Shown here in pieces: positions 35,246 through 46,299 of a DNA stretch of 64,000 bases. The notes beneath the pieces were generated by a model. The model had not been told where the DNA came from and did not search any database. It worked only from the letters and a program-made list of their open reading frames with translations. The stretch is from the NCBI RefSeq assembly GCF_024323335.1, contig NC_066583.1, forward strand, positions 369,089,452 to 369,153,451. Reading direction: 5' to 3'. Position numbers and translations under genes: made by a program. Source of the DNA: Lathyrus oleraceus (lineage: Eukaryota > Streptophyta > Magnoliopsida > Fabales > Fabaceae). Numbering within the stretch: the stretch's first letter is position 1; each line of letters starts with the position of its first letter.

Positions 35246-35575
35246 AGATGTAGCTTTGAATTCCTCATCGCACCAGAGGATACGTAAGAGCAGGATTCAC
35301 ATCTTGTCAAGCACCATAATAAAAAATCTATATGCTCTCGCAAATAACTACGTAGCTTTGAGTTCCCCATCAAAACCCGGGATACATAGGAGCGAGATTC
35401 AACGTCCCATCTAGCAACCTAATAAAGAAACTTTTTTCAGTCCTTTTCATTTCATGTAAATATCCCACAATAATAAAAAGAAATCATAAACATGTAAGCT
35501 AACACTTTTATTCACAAATCTGACTAAACGGTTCCCGTTGAGTACAACGGATGTGTGGGATGTTAATGCCTTTCC
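35246..35575 (+). repeat. Ogre-type LTR fragment
   Basis: It resembles 39,480-39,780 in the solo LTR: two copies of the GAGTTCC...GATACRTARGAGC hairpin module, then AAGCTAACACTT and GTTGAGTACAACGGATGTG. It is truncated on both sides. Confidence 0.65.
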
Positions 35576-35598
35576 CGTGCAGACGAATCCAAGACCTT

Positions 35599-35610
35599 GC
35601 TCTGATACCA
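35599..35610 (-). promoter_or_regulatory. PBS-like TGGTATCAGAGC, copy 2
   Basis: Perfect match on the minus strand to the copia/gypsy initiator-Met PBS core. It lies within the duplicated unit described above. Confidence 0.5.
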
Positions 35611-35695
35611 ATTTTCCATGTATGTTGGATAAATAATTCCAAAAATATCCACCACCACCCTAATGACAATCAGGAGGATTCGGACCCATGTCCTT

Positions 35696-35707
35696 GCTCT
35701 GATACCA
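35696..35707 (-). promoter_or_regulatory. PBS-like TGGTATCAGAGC, copy 1
   Basis: Perfect match on the minus strand, 97 bp from the second copy. One of the two is probably the original PBS and the other a duplicate. Confidence 0.55.
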
Positions 35708-36040
35708 ATCTTTGGATCAAGCTCCTACCATAGGCGACATGGTTAGGATGTTAAGCCCATATAATCGTAACAATGACGTTGGATAAATAATTCCAATAAG
35801 GTGTTGTCCTCCAAGGATAGCCATTGATAACTTGATCTCCAAGTATTTCAACTTTTATCACCGCAACTTGATCTTCACAACTTGATTAACACAATTATAT
35901 TAATATAACTTGATGTTCAATCACAACCCCTTGATCACTGCATGAGATTATCTTCAAACTTCATTTTGATCAACATATCTTAGGCTTCATCTTCATATCA
36001 AGCACCACTACTTGATGACATTAAATAATACCTTGATCTT

Positions 36041-39000
36041 TGTCACACCCCAATTTTGATCCTGAATCGCCAATTCAATACATTCATCATAGATGTTACA
36101 TCTCTACATAGCATAACATGTATTCCATACCGCATAAAGCCTAGAATGTCAGTCGAAATAAAGTTTTGGATCTACAGACAAACCGGTTGAATTATTTTTC
36201 AAATGTACGTCAAATTAGCGGGCAAAAAATTTCTAAATCGAGCTTGCAGATATCAATGTTATTAATCTATGTTTCACATAGTTTAACCTGGTGTGCTCAA
36301 TTTATTTTTTGGCTAATTTTTTTTATCACATTTTAATCAGTTTGAGCGTTTTAACCGGGAGTTTTCCATTTCAAAATTTGACAAAAACTTGTATGTTTTT
36401 GAGAAGTGTATTTCGCTTTGATCATTGTGGTGCATTCATTTTATTTTTTCAGGCATTTTGGCGCCTGATTTTTATTCATTTTTTATCCATTTATTCCTGT
36501 TTTTTAGTCAAAATAATCGATCTGATTATTTAGAATTAATTGTTTTTTTGTTTGAATTTTAATTGTGTCATTTATTTTTAATTAATTTTTGAAGTTATGT
36601 TGATTTAATTTAATTTATAAAAAAAATCAAAAAAAATGAAAGTATCTTTTGTCCATTCATTTGGTGCCATGTGGCCACTCACACTTGGAGTTGGCTGAAA
36701 ATTGAACGGAGACACCACTAATTTGGTACATTGCATGAGATTTGGAAAGGCACCAATTGAAAACAAACACACGTTACAGGGAAAGAGAAAAATAAAAAGT
36801 TGAGTTTGTCATTTTTTCGGAACCCTCTTTTTTCCTCCCTCATTCTCACTTATCTTCACTCTCATTCCTCACTCTTTATCTTCACAAAAATAACAACTCA
36901 CCTCCATCATTTTTCTCCTCCCTCACTTTTCTCTTTTTTTCTTTCCTCAATTTTTTCACTATTCCTCCCTCTCCTTCCTCTTCTCCATGACGTTGCTCAA
37001 CCCTCTCAATCTACAATACACCACAAACTCCCTTAATCACATAACTCCGTTCATCTTCACACTGCATGACTGCACTCTCCCACCTCTCACCACCACCTTA
37101 ACACAACCTCACACCACCACGACACACCCTCGTGACCTCACTTTTCAACCTTCTCTTCCGTGTTCCACCCTCAACAACTACAAACTACGACTTCTCCCTC
37201 ACGCGCAACCAACACACGAACTCCCTCCACTCATTTCCACCACCTCATCGGTGTGTTACCCTCCATATGAACAACTGAAGTAGCAACGTGTCCACTCCCT
37301 TTCCATTCATGAAAAACTCAAACCTTCAAAAACATTATGCAAAACCTTAATTGTGGCACCTCACTCTCCATCACAACAAAACCCTTTTCAACCGTCACCA
37401 TACACTTAACTGAAAACACTCTGAACACCCTCCTCCATTTTGTGTGTGTGATGTTCATGAAGAAGTTGAGTTTGATGTTTGTTGGTTTTTCACATTTAAT
37501 GAAGAAGAGAATGAGCAGATGTGTGTGTATGGAAAAATATCCTGCTACTGAGTTTCTTTTCTTTTTGTTGTTCCAATTTTATGAGCGCGTTTTATTATAT
37601 ATATATGTTTCGATGCCATAGAATGACAATTAGAGGATCATGGAGGAGTGGTTGAGACCTTATTCTCCTAACCTCCATGACCCATGACCCAGGCTCAATC
37701 CTTACCTCCACCAACTTCTTCCTATTTTCGTGTTACTATTTTTTCTTTTCCATTTTTGCAATGCATTTCTTATATATATTTATGGTTGTATCTTTTTATC
37801 AGCAAAAGGACCATGGGGGAGTGGTTGAAGCTTCACGCCTCCCAACCCCCATGTCTTGGGTTCAACACCTTGTTTCCATTTTTCTCATTTTCTGTGTTTT
37901 TTTTCATTTTTCAACCTTTATTTTTGTTATTCTTTTCTCATTTTTTAACCATCCAAATTGTTTTTATTTTTAATTTTTGTAACATATATTTCTTTTTTTT
38001 GACATTACAATTTCAATTTTATTTTTGTATTTATTTTTTCCATTTATTTTATCTCGATTATGGTCATTATAAATGCATCATGTTATTGATTAATAAGTGT
38101 GATGCTTTCCGATTTTTGTTCCACTTCCTTTGAATTTTTTCATTGTTAAACATTGGATTTTAATCCCTGGATTTGACATTTCCCATGTCATTATTCCACC
38201 GATTATTTTATCGATACATTGATTGTATTTCGCTTCATTTTGACCCTTTTCATACGACGTTTCTGTTGTTGTCAATATGCACAAACAGACTTTGAGCACA
38301 TTATCTAGGGTTCTTCTTGCACTTCTTAACTTACATTTTTCCTTGCACTTCCTTGCATTATGTGACTTTGATTCGCATCCTCACATCACGATTTTAATCT
38401 GTGCACGCTTTAATTTTACTTCTTTCAATTTATTTATTATGAACGTGTTGTACATATAATTGAGGTGTTGTTATCTCATTCACATGGCTTACTCTTGGGC
38501 CTTCTTACAATGAGACCATTCTCTTGTGCACTTACACTCCTTTACTTATGTTTGTGGATTGGGCTTGATTTAATTGTTTCATTATCTCGTATACCCATTC
38601 AACAAAATGTACCCCCATTCCCATGAGGTATAATAATTTTTATCGCTTTATTTCTTTGTTTTCTTGTTTGATTAGCTAGTTCTAACACAAGAATAAAATC
38701 AACCCTTTCTTAAAAAATAACAAAAATAAAACTCGACCCAGTGTCGAGTATTTTCTTAATAACCAATTCAACCATTTCAAACCATTATGTGCATCCATGT
38801 CTATCCATTTCTATCTTTCATACCATTTCACTCAAACTCTTCCGCAATGGATCATCAAATGCTTGATCCAACGTCAAGCCATTTTTAAAATAAAACTCAA
38901 AAATACTTAATACCTATTTAACACTTTTCAATAAATATGGAAACGGAACGGGGTGGATACCATGAGCTCTTGAGACTAAGATTCGAGATGGATATCTTGC

Positions 39001-39961
39001 CCATCCTAGCTCTCGCCATCATTCAAAATTGTCAATGCGGGTTCTTCAAACCTTTTCTCAATCAAATCTCAAAAACACCTAAAAATATCAAACTTTTTTG
39101 CAAATTAGATGGAAACGGAACATCGTGGATACCATGAGCTCCTAAGGCTAGGATTCAAGATGGATATCTCGCCCATCCAAGTTCTCGCCATTATTCAAAA
39201 CGCATTCAAACAAATCAAATTCTTTTCTCTCCGTCGTTCAATTGATACTCAAACCTTTTTCTCAAATGAAAGGTACTTTGTCTTGAGTCAACACAAAAAC
39301 AATGTTTCATTCACTTGAATGTATGAGTAAGCTTGCGATGTTGCCCACGAATATTGATTTGTAAATCCATTCGGCCGTGATGAAAACATTCCCTTCTCCA
39401 CTTATTTTGGGTAGCCCAAAAATGTTTTCATCGATTGACACAAACTATATTTTTCTAAAATCATCCAACAAATAAACATTTTCTAACCAGAACTACGTAA
39501 GCCCTGAGTTATCTATTGCACCCGGAGATACGTAGGAGCGGGATTTGTAAATCTTGTCAGGTCCACTAATAAAAAAGTTAGGTTTAGTTCCTTTCTTTGC
39601 ACATTAATAAAAAATCCAAAAACATTTTCTCTTTTCTTTCGTTTTTATTCTTTCTTTCCCTCTTGATAACTTGAGAAGCCTAAGATCCATAAGCTAACAC
39701 TAACACGCACAATTAACCTAACGATTCTCGTTGAGTACAATGGATGTGAGGGGTGTTAATACCTTCCCCTTACATAATTGACTCCGGAATCCTGATGGTT
39801 GTGACAACCAATATCATTGTCATTATTTCTTGGGTTTTATTGATATTTCCCCTTTCCTTTTTAGGAATAAATAAAGCTCGATGGTGACTCTATTTAGTCC
39901 ATCTTACGAGTGTGCAAGTGCGCTTCACTAAGTCGTGTTCTCATTTTTTTGAGGTGCGACA
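36041..39961 (+). mobile_element. Ogre/Tat-type solo LTR, 3.9 kb
   Basis: It begins TGTCACACCCCAATTTTGAT and ends GAGGTGCGACA. There is no PPT before it and no PBS after it. The flanks ATCTT (36,036-36,040) and ATCCT (39,962-39,966) match at four of five bases, and both sides are copia-LTR sequence rich in CTTGAT repeats, so the original site can be read across. It looks like a solo LTR left by intra-element recombination. Two tRNA-like modules at 37,633-37,875 and a hairpin module near 39,490 lie inside. Pyrimidine-rich small ORFs (36.8-38.1 kb) are not genes. Confidence 0.8.
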
Positions 39962-40296
39962 ATCCTCAAGTATTATTACTTGAAAAACATATCAAGCACC
40001 ATCACTTGATCAATATTCAAGAATCATTACTTTATCAAAATATCAAGAAATATCACTTGATTAATCTTCAAGCACCATCACCAGCATATCAAGCACTATC
40101 ACTTGATCAACATAATAAGCACCATCACTTGATCAATCTTCAAGCACCATCATTTGATCATTTTAGATGAAGAGATCACTTTCTATCATCCAAACCAAAG
40201 GAACTTCTTATTGAAACTTCTCTTAAGAACGTTGTCAACATCAAAACCAAACCAACAGGTTGATGCATAGTTTATACCTGCAAACACATAGATCCA
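39962..40296 (-). mobile_element. Copia LTR (proximal part)
   Basis: On the minus strand this starts TGGATCTATGTGTTTGCAGG after GTCATCATAAAAAATAGGAG. The layout and wording resemble SIRE/Maximus-type copia LTRs. It is separated from its remainder (35,576-36,040) by the solo Ogre LTR. The joined length would be about 0.75 kb. Confidence 0.5.
39991..40160 (-). repeat. Irregular CTTGAT short repeats
   Basis: At least six variants of ATCAAGCACCATCACTTGAT and related forms follow one another with irregular 20-45 bp spacing. Similar pieces lie on the other side of the solo LTR (35,840-36,035), so the repeats predate it. Confidence 0.6.
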
Positions 40297-40880
40297 TGTT
40301 CTCCTATTTTTTATGATGACAACACATCTCTTCAGGATGTGAACAAAACAAGAAAAAACATGTGATTTACTAGTGGTTAAACTCCCCCTGACAAATATAG
40401 AGGGTATACCCGACTCCCCTTTAGATTATACTTCGCCCCCTTCGGCATTATCAAAAAGGAAGGAAAAATAAACAAATGAACACATGTGAAAAAATGACAT
40501 GAATCAAGCACATATATCATCAAAAGCAAGCATAAGCATTTAAGGAAAAAAATACTTCATTAAAGACAAGACATTATTATAAAGATGATAAAACAGGAAA
40601 TAATAAAACAAGAAACAAGCAAGCAAGTAAGGCAACTATTATGAGTCTTCATCCTCCTCCTCAGTGAACAAACTTGGTGGCATATGAATTTGAGCAACCT
40701 TTTGTGCCAGATAGTTGATCTTTCGATTGGACCTTTTTTTCACTTTCATACGACCTTTAAGGAGAGTTTTTATGAAGGGGGCTCTGGATAAGAATCCTCT
40801 TGATTTAAAGGCCCTGCCAGATCATGGGCTTATTGTTGATCTTGATGTCTTTAAGGGACTCTCTTAGATCTATGAGGCTT
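40297..40880 (-). other. Spacer between env-like remnant and copia LTR
   Basis: No supported ORF. On the minus strand it contains CTTTTTGATAATGCCGAAGG and GGGGGAGTTTAACC, purine-rich wording common just before SIRE/Maximus-type LTRs. Confidence 0.35.
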
Positions 40881-41614
40881 CTAAAAAGGAATCCCATTGT
40901 TGATCTCAATTCTCATCGGCCCCATCGCCGCATTCCTTATCCCTGCAAAGTTATCTATGAATTCCTCATCCTTAATATTGAATCCAACATGCTCCAAGAC
41001 TTTCGAGACTACGTGGCCATATAGTATCCATGTCTCTCCCTTTTTATTTCTCCTCATCATGTGATGGATCACAACACTGGCCTAGTTTGTTTCAACTTTA
41101 TTGCCTAATGATCAGGTCATAAGCATATCGTCATTTTTAAACTATCCCAAGTTATGTTTTCTAGGGATGGGGTGTGGTTTACTACATAATGAATTATCAT
41201 AATATTTCGGCACATGGTTCCCATAAGGAAAGGTGAGGAAATGTCATAATTTGGATCTTGTAGGAAGGAGAACTAGGCGATGTTATGAAAATTTTAACTT
41301 TGATCAATTTCATGGTAGTGATATCCAGAACAAGGAAGATTTTAAATTTCGACAAACTCTTCAAGAGACAAAGGGGTTGGATGCTTATTGACTTCGTACG
41401 TGATGATGCCATTAGTAAATATGAGCTTGGCGTAAAACAGTTTGACCAAGGTGGGATAGATCTCCATAGGAACATCACAAATGAAGTTTCTCAACCTTGA
41501 TCCTTCAAGTAATCTAAAGAACTCATAACTTGTAAATGGACTTACTTCTAAAAAGTAGGAAGGTAAGATCTCTATGTCGACAAATTTTCTATATAATCTG
41601 ACTTCTTGCTCCAT
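40881..41614 (-). pseudogene. Env-like / plant transposon protein remnant
   Basis: Three broken minus-strand frames carry one protein signature: RLYRKFVDIEILPSYF, YPTLVKLFYAKLIFTNGIITYEVN and LSLEEFVEI, then VVIHHMMRRNKKGETWILYG and VSKVLEHVGFNI. This order matches the family annotated as putative plant transposon protein (Transposase_32 type), often found as the extra ORF after pol in plant retroelements. Its function is unproven. Several frameshifts disable it. Its place just before the copia-like LTR fits an env-like third ORF. Confidence 0.6.
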
Positions 41615-41639
41615 GGTTAAGAAATCATTGGAGAATTAT

Positions 41640-43060
41640 GATATAGAGGAGGAACTAGTTGAGGTTCATACTCTTTTTGGTTTCATGAGGACGAATGGGT
41701 GCTATGAGTAAAGAAAGCACAAAAATATGCAAAAGAGAAAATATAGAGCAAAAAGAAAAATGTCAGATGGTGTAAGTAGAAGAGATGAGATAATCACCTT
41801 AAACATCCATTGAGTAATCAATTATCATGCCCAATAATCAATAGGACCACCTTAAACCTCAAGAGGGAACGATGAAACATAAAAAAAACTCTACCTCTAT
41901 GAATCGTTTGATACAATAACTGACTAAACATCATTTGGAGTGATATGATCATGATCGATCCTTATACTCCAAAATCAATAGAACTATCAATATTGTTGAG
42001 CACCACCATTAATGCCAACAAACAGATAGGTTGATAATAATTGTTGAACACCACCATCAATATCAACGAACTAATGTTATCAACATCAAAACCAAAATAA
42101 TAGGTTGCTGCAAGCACACAAATCCACAAATGTGACAATTAACTATAGAGAAACATATCAAGTTCTAGAAAATTAACAAAGACATGAATACTTCTATCTA
42201 CAAAGAAAAAGTAAATTGTGAATAGTATGGCTTAAACATTTTAAGTTTAGGTATTTGGAAGTTAGGTTAATCTTAAGCTAGACTTCATTCTTTATCTTTA
42301 TCATTCCCTTAGTCACTTTGAACTTCTGTTGATACTTAGAAAATCACATGAATGTGTATGATGTCTTTCAAAATTACTCTTATTTATCATTAGTAAAATA
42401 AAAGTGCTACATAACTATTTAATCTCATAAATGAAACAAGTTCATTTAATGACAAAGAAAAGATTAAAAAGAATTTATGTTGTGAGTATTACTCACTCGA
42501 GTACCAATTTTACCAGTTTCTAAAGAAAAAGTAAATAAAATCAATTGAATTAAAACACATGAAAAGTAAGAATAAATACAATAGAGAGACAATAAAACTT
42601 TAAAATAAATTCATAGTGGATGCTTGAATCATACTTGGCCATGAGGTGGGTCTTGTTGAGGTGTCTAGAAGAAATCCTTACTCAAATGTTTGTCTTAATC
42701 AAAAAGAGGCCTCCCATAAGCATTTCTTGCTTCAGCTATAACTAGATGACCCTAAAAATAAGATTTTATGTTGGAACTCCTCCTAAACTATTCAAAGGAT
42801 CAGAGACTAGGGTGTGCTTGCCTATAGGTATCTGTAGCAAGTTAGAGCTAGGGTCAAGGATCATATGATCCTGATAAGTGGCTGCAAATACACCTTCCAC
42901 CTAGTTTACCATACATATAGTATATTTGTCACATTATGGTTAAACAAATGCAAAGTTTTAGTACTCTTACTTCATGGGCTAGGGATCTTCCAAATGTTGC
43001 TCTCCACAATGTAATGACCCTTTTCCAAGTGTTCCAAGAATTCTTTGTTCATTGGAAACT
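41640..43060. other. Unassigned AT-rich sequence
   Basis: I see no ORF with recognisable motifs and no clear repeat ends. It may be decayed retroelement sequence. Confidence 0.3.
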
Positions 43061-43069
43061 TTGAATTAA

Positions 43070-43860
43070 TCATTTTATCACCAACTTCAGGTGGCACCTT
43101 TTACTTCTTGCAGTGAGTGTTAGTTAGGCACCAGTTCCCAAACACCTTAGCGGGTGAGTTATCCGGAGACGAGATACTATCTGCGATCAACTTTGCAATG
43201 TTGATTTCCTCCACCCCCTCATAATATCTAGAAGTCTAAACATTCTTTTCAGACTTAAGTCATATTAGTTACACACCCTTTCTATGTTTCAGGTGAGAAA
43301 CAAAGCCCAAACCTTCAGATTTGATATAAATTGAGTAATGGTGAGCTTTTTCGGGTTCCTATTTGGATTTTCGGTCCATGTTGGTCCTTCATCAATCATC
43401 TTTTAGTAAGTTCATGGGAGTTCTCCTTCTTTTCACAACAAACTTATCCATCATCTCTACGCCTAAGAAATGATTAATCTTATCAGGGCTATAATCTATA
43501 GATTTACCTTGCATAAAATAACGATAGCCAGTGAGAGAACCATGAACATTAGTATATAACTATATAGTGATTGATCAGTTCATAACTTCTACCAAGTCGT
43601 TAAGCTTCACTTATTTCCTATTGTAGAGCATATCAAATCATTCAGAGAAATTCCTTAAATCATCGACCTCAAACCTCCTTTCACTATTGAACTTATGGTT
43701 TTTAATCGTGTGTAACCTATCCCCCACCTCGGGTGTGAGAAACCTTTGTTAGAATGTAGGGTGAATGGTTGGGTGCTTGAGTACTAGATGATAAATTTTC
43801 CTTGGGGAGTTTGGCTATTTTGGACGCATTTGTTTCCATTGGTAATGTTAGAAAAATAGA
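43070..43860 (-). pseudogene. Degraded plant-transposon-protein ORF (Athila env-like?)
   Basis: Reading minus-strand frames together gives METNASKIAKL near 43,835, FEVDDLRNFSE, KLNDLVEVMN, then YTNVHGSLTGYRYFMQGKSI and DYSPDKINHFLGVEMMDKF, and finally NIAKLIADSISS near 43,170. The block FYTN...GK.IDYSP..IN.FLG is diagnostic of the putative plant transposon protein family. At least six stops and two frameshifts are present. Upstream on the same strand is the Athila-like motif at 44,279-44,325 and, across the CACTA element, an Athila-type integrase, so this is probably that element's third ORF. Confidence 0.6.
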
Positions 43861-44278
43861 TGGAGAAGAATGATTTAGAGTTAGGGTTTAATGGGTGTAT
43901 ACAATGAGAGAATAGTTAAGATAGAAAATGCAAGATTAGGCTTAATCTTTCATGTTATTTATTGGGATTGTGCACTACACTCTATGGCCAATGAGTTACA
44001 TTTTGATGCTACAACCGTAAAATAATGGCTAGTCAGTGTCACGCCTTTCAAAAATGTGTCACGTTTGAGGGCATAATATTTATAACACGATGCACCATGT
44101 ACCATGTGCAACGTGATTTTTCCAGTAGCTAAAGGCATGAGACAAGATTTTAAAAGAAAATCACATACACTCCAAGTTTTAGTCATATATTTCTTCAAGT
44201 GATTTTTTAAAACAAATTAAAAGTTAAAAAAACAACGAAGAACTAAAATATCTAGGAAATACTAAAAAACATGTGATA

Positions 44279-44325
44279 GGTTGGCTCCCATTCAACGCTT
44301 TTTAACGTCAGTAGTTTGACATTAC
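44279..44325 (-). other. Athila post-integrase motif
   Basis: On the minus strand GACGTTAAAAAGCGTTGAAT followed by GGGAGCCAACC matches the conserved stretch that follows integrase in Athila-type elements. It continues the minus-strand Athila copy interrupted by the CACTA-like element. Confidence 0.5.
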
Positions 44326-45109
44326 TAATAACTATCGTTCAGTAAAAACTAATGATGCTCTATTATCTAGAAGACATCCCCTCCCCCGCCCATTACTAGA
44401 AAAGCACTTTTCATAACAATGTATTACTTCAATCACTTAACTAACCGAATTAATATATGTTCATTAGGCCCCTTTTATTTTTATTTGTAAATAACATATA
44501 ACCATGATATATTTAAATAATTGTTGTGATATGTAAAGCAGCGACATGCTTCAAACCCCCACACCTGCAATTTTATATTTTTTCGTTAAAAAAGGATATT
44601 TTCCCTTAATTTATATTTATATATAAAAATTAAACACTTTTCACCACTATCCATATAAAGAACCATAGTTAAATATAATAACATTCACCACAGTTTATTT
44701 TGTCAACCGTGATGAAATATATTACCTATAAAAGCTAACTAATATCAGTTCAAAAAGATTGCACTTAAAAAAACCGTGATGAAATATAACTTATCTTGTC
44801 TTATCCCAATCTCTCAAAACTCCAATATAAATTCTCCCACTATTTTGAATCAAGGAAAGGTTTCTCGAATCTTTGCAAGACGAGTTGATGAATCTTTTCA
44901 AGACGAGTTGATGAATCTTCCACTATTTCTTTGTCTTTGTTCTCCACGTATCTTTTCAATAAAAGGTATGTTCGTGAAGTATTATATGGGTTGATGTTAG
45001 TGTTGTTCAAAAAAAATTGTCTTGTTTTTCCTGTTCAAAATATACGTGAAACATACGGTTTATTATTTTCTTGTTAAAATGAGATTGTAGTTTTTATATT
45101 GTTGTTTTT

Positions 45110-45610
45110 GTAGAGATTAGTTAGTAAAGGGTTTAAGTTATTATTAAGGTATGTTGTCGTTTTATTAAGGTAATTTGTTGTTTATGTTAAGGTAAGTTGT
45201 TGTTTATTATTGATAAATGTTGTTGTTTGTGTTATTGTAGATGTTTTTTATTAGGTATGTTGATATTTTTGTGGAGGTATGTTTTTGTTTTATTTAGGTA
45301 AGTTGTTATTTGTGTTAAGGTAAATTGTTATTTTGTTGATAAATGTTATTGTTTGTGTTATTTTAGATGTTTTTTTATTATGTATGTTGATGTTCTTATG
45401 GATGTATGTTGTTATTTTATTAAGGTAAATTGTTATTCATGTTAAGGTAAGTTGTTATTTTTTTTGGTAAATATTGTTGTATGTATTATTGTAGATGTTT
45501 TTTTATTAGATATGCTATATTTTTATGGAGGTATGTTATTTTTTTATGTTGAAGTATGTTGATGTTTTTATTAATAAATATTGTTGTTTGTGTTATTGTT
45601 AATGTTATTC
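45110..45610 (+). repeat. ~125-bp tandem repeat inside CACTA-like element
   Basis: Blocks containing GTGTTATTGTAGATG and GGTATGTTGATATTTT recur at about 45,222, 45,347 and 45,474, with partial copies on both sides. Shorter GTTAAGGTAAGTTGTT units are interspersed. Very T/G-rich, non-coding. Confidence 0.65.
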
Positions 45611-46299
45611 CTTGTACACTGCATCTTTCTTTCTTCTTTTTTTGCCAACATGTCCTAGAAGATGAGTTTATTATATCATATGTGGTTTAATTGTTTTACC
45701 AACCCTTTACTAAATAAAAAACCTTTCAAATTAAACTATAAAATGGTAATATGACATATTAAGTTATATTGGAAAACAACTTACATTAATCACTGTTTTT
45801 CGAGCTTTTTGCATACGTTATTCATAGCTTACTCTTTAACAGTTAGAATTTGGTTAAATGCTTTTAGTTCTTCTACTATCACTTCTTTTACCATTAGTTT
45901 TGTTTGCAAAATAATTAATACTTTACAAAATGAAATAGTAGTGAACAAGGTGATAGTAGAAGAATTAGAAGTATTGAAACAAGTTCTAATCATTAAAGAC
46001 TAAAATGAAGATGATGGGTTGCATAAAGCTCGTACAATATTGATTAGTGTCACTTGTTCTTATTATATAACTTAATTTGTCATATTATTGATTTCTAAAT
46101 CAGATTGAATGGTTATATATTTAGTGAGAAGTTGGTAAAATAATCATTCCATATAAATTATAATAAACTCAATTATACATATCACCACGGTTGGAAACTA
46201 TAATCGTGGTGATATGTTGTGCGCTAAATATTTTACAACGGTTGAAAAAAATAACCATGGTGAAAAGGTTTAGAAATCTGCCAAAATGCTTGTGCTGGG

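Larger units (their letters stand above)
35576..36040 (-). mobile_element. Copia LTR (distal part) with two PBS-like sites
   Basis: Read on the minus strand this continues the copia-type LTR that starts at 40,296 and is split by the solo Ogre LTR. It carries two copies of GGAATTATTTATCCAAC, each followed by ATTGGTATCAGAGCAAGG (35,696-35,707 and 35,599-35,610 are the TGGTATCAGAGC cores). The copia initiator-tRNA-Met PBS has this sequence. The lineage is tentative. Confidence 0.5.

Noticed and set aside
37633..37875. Genuine tRNA genes
   Set aside because: The A and B box-like motifs are imperfect and no acceptor stem or complete cloverleaf can be drawn; kept only as a finding.
36800..38133. 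Several Ser/Phe/Pro/Thr-rich ORFs
   Set aside because: They come from pyrimidine-rich LTR sequence in overlapping frames, with no domain or start context.
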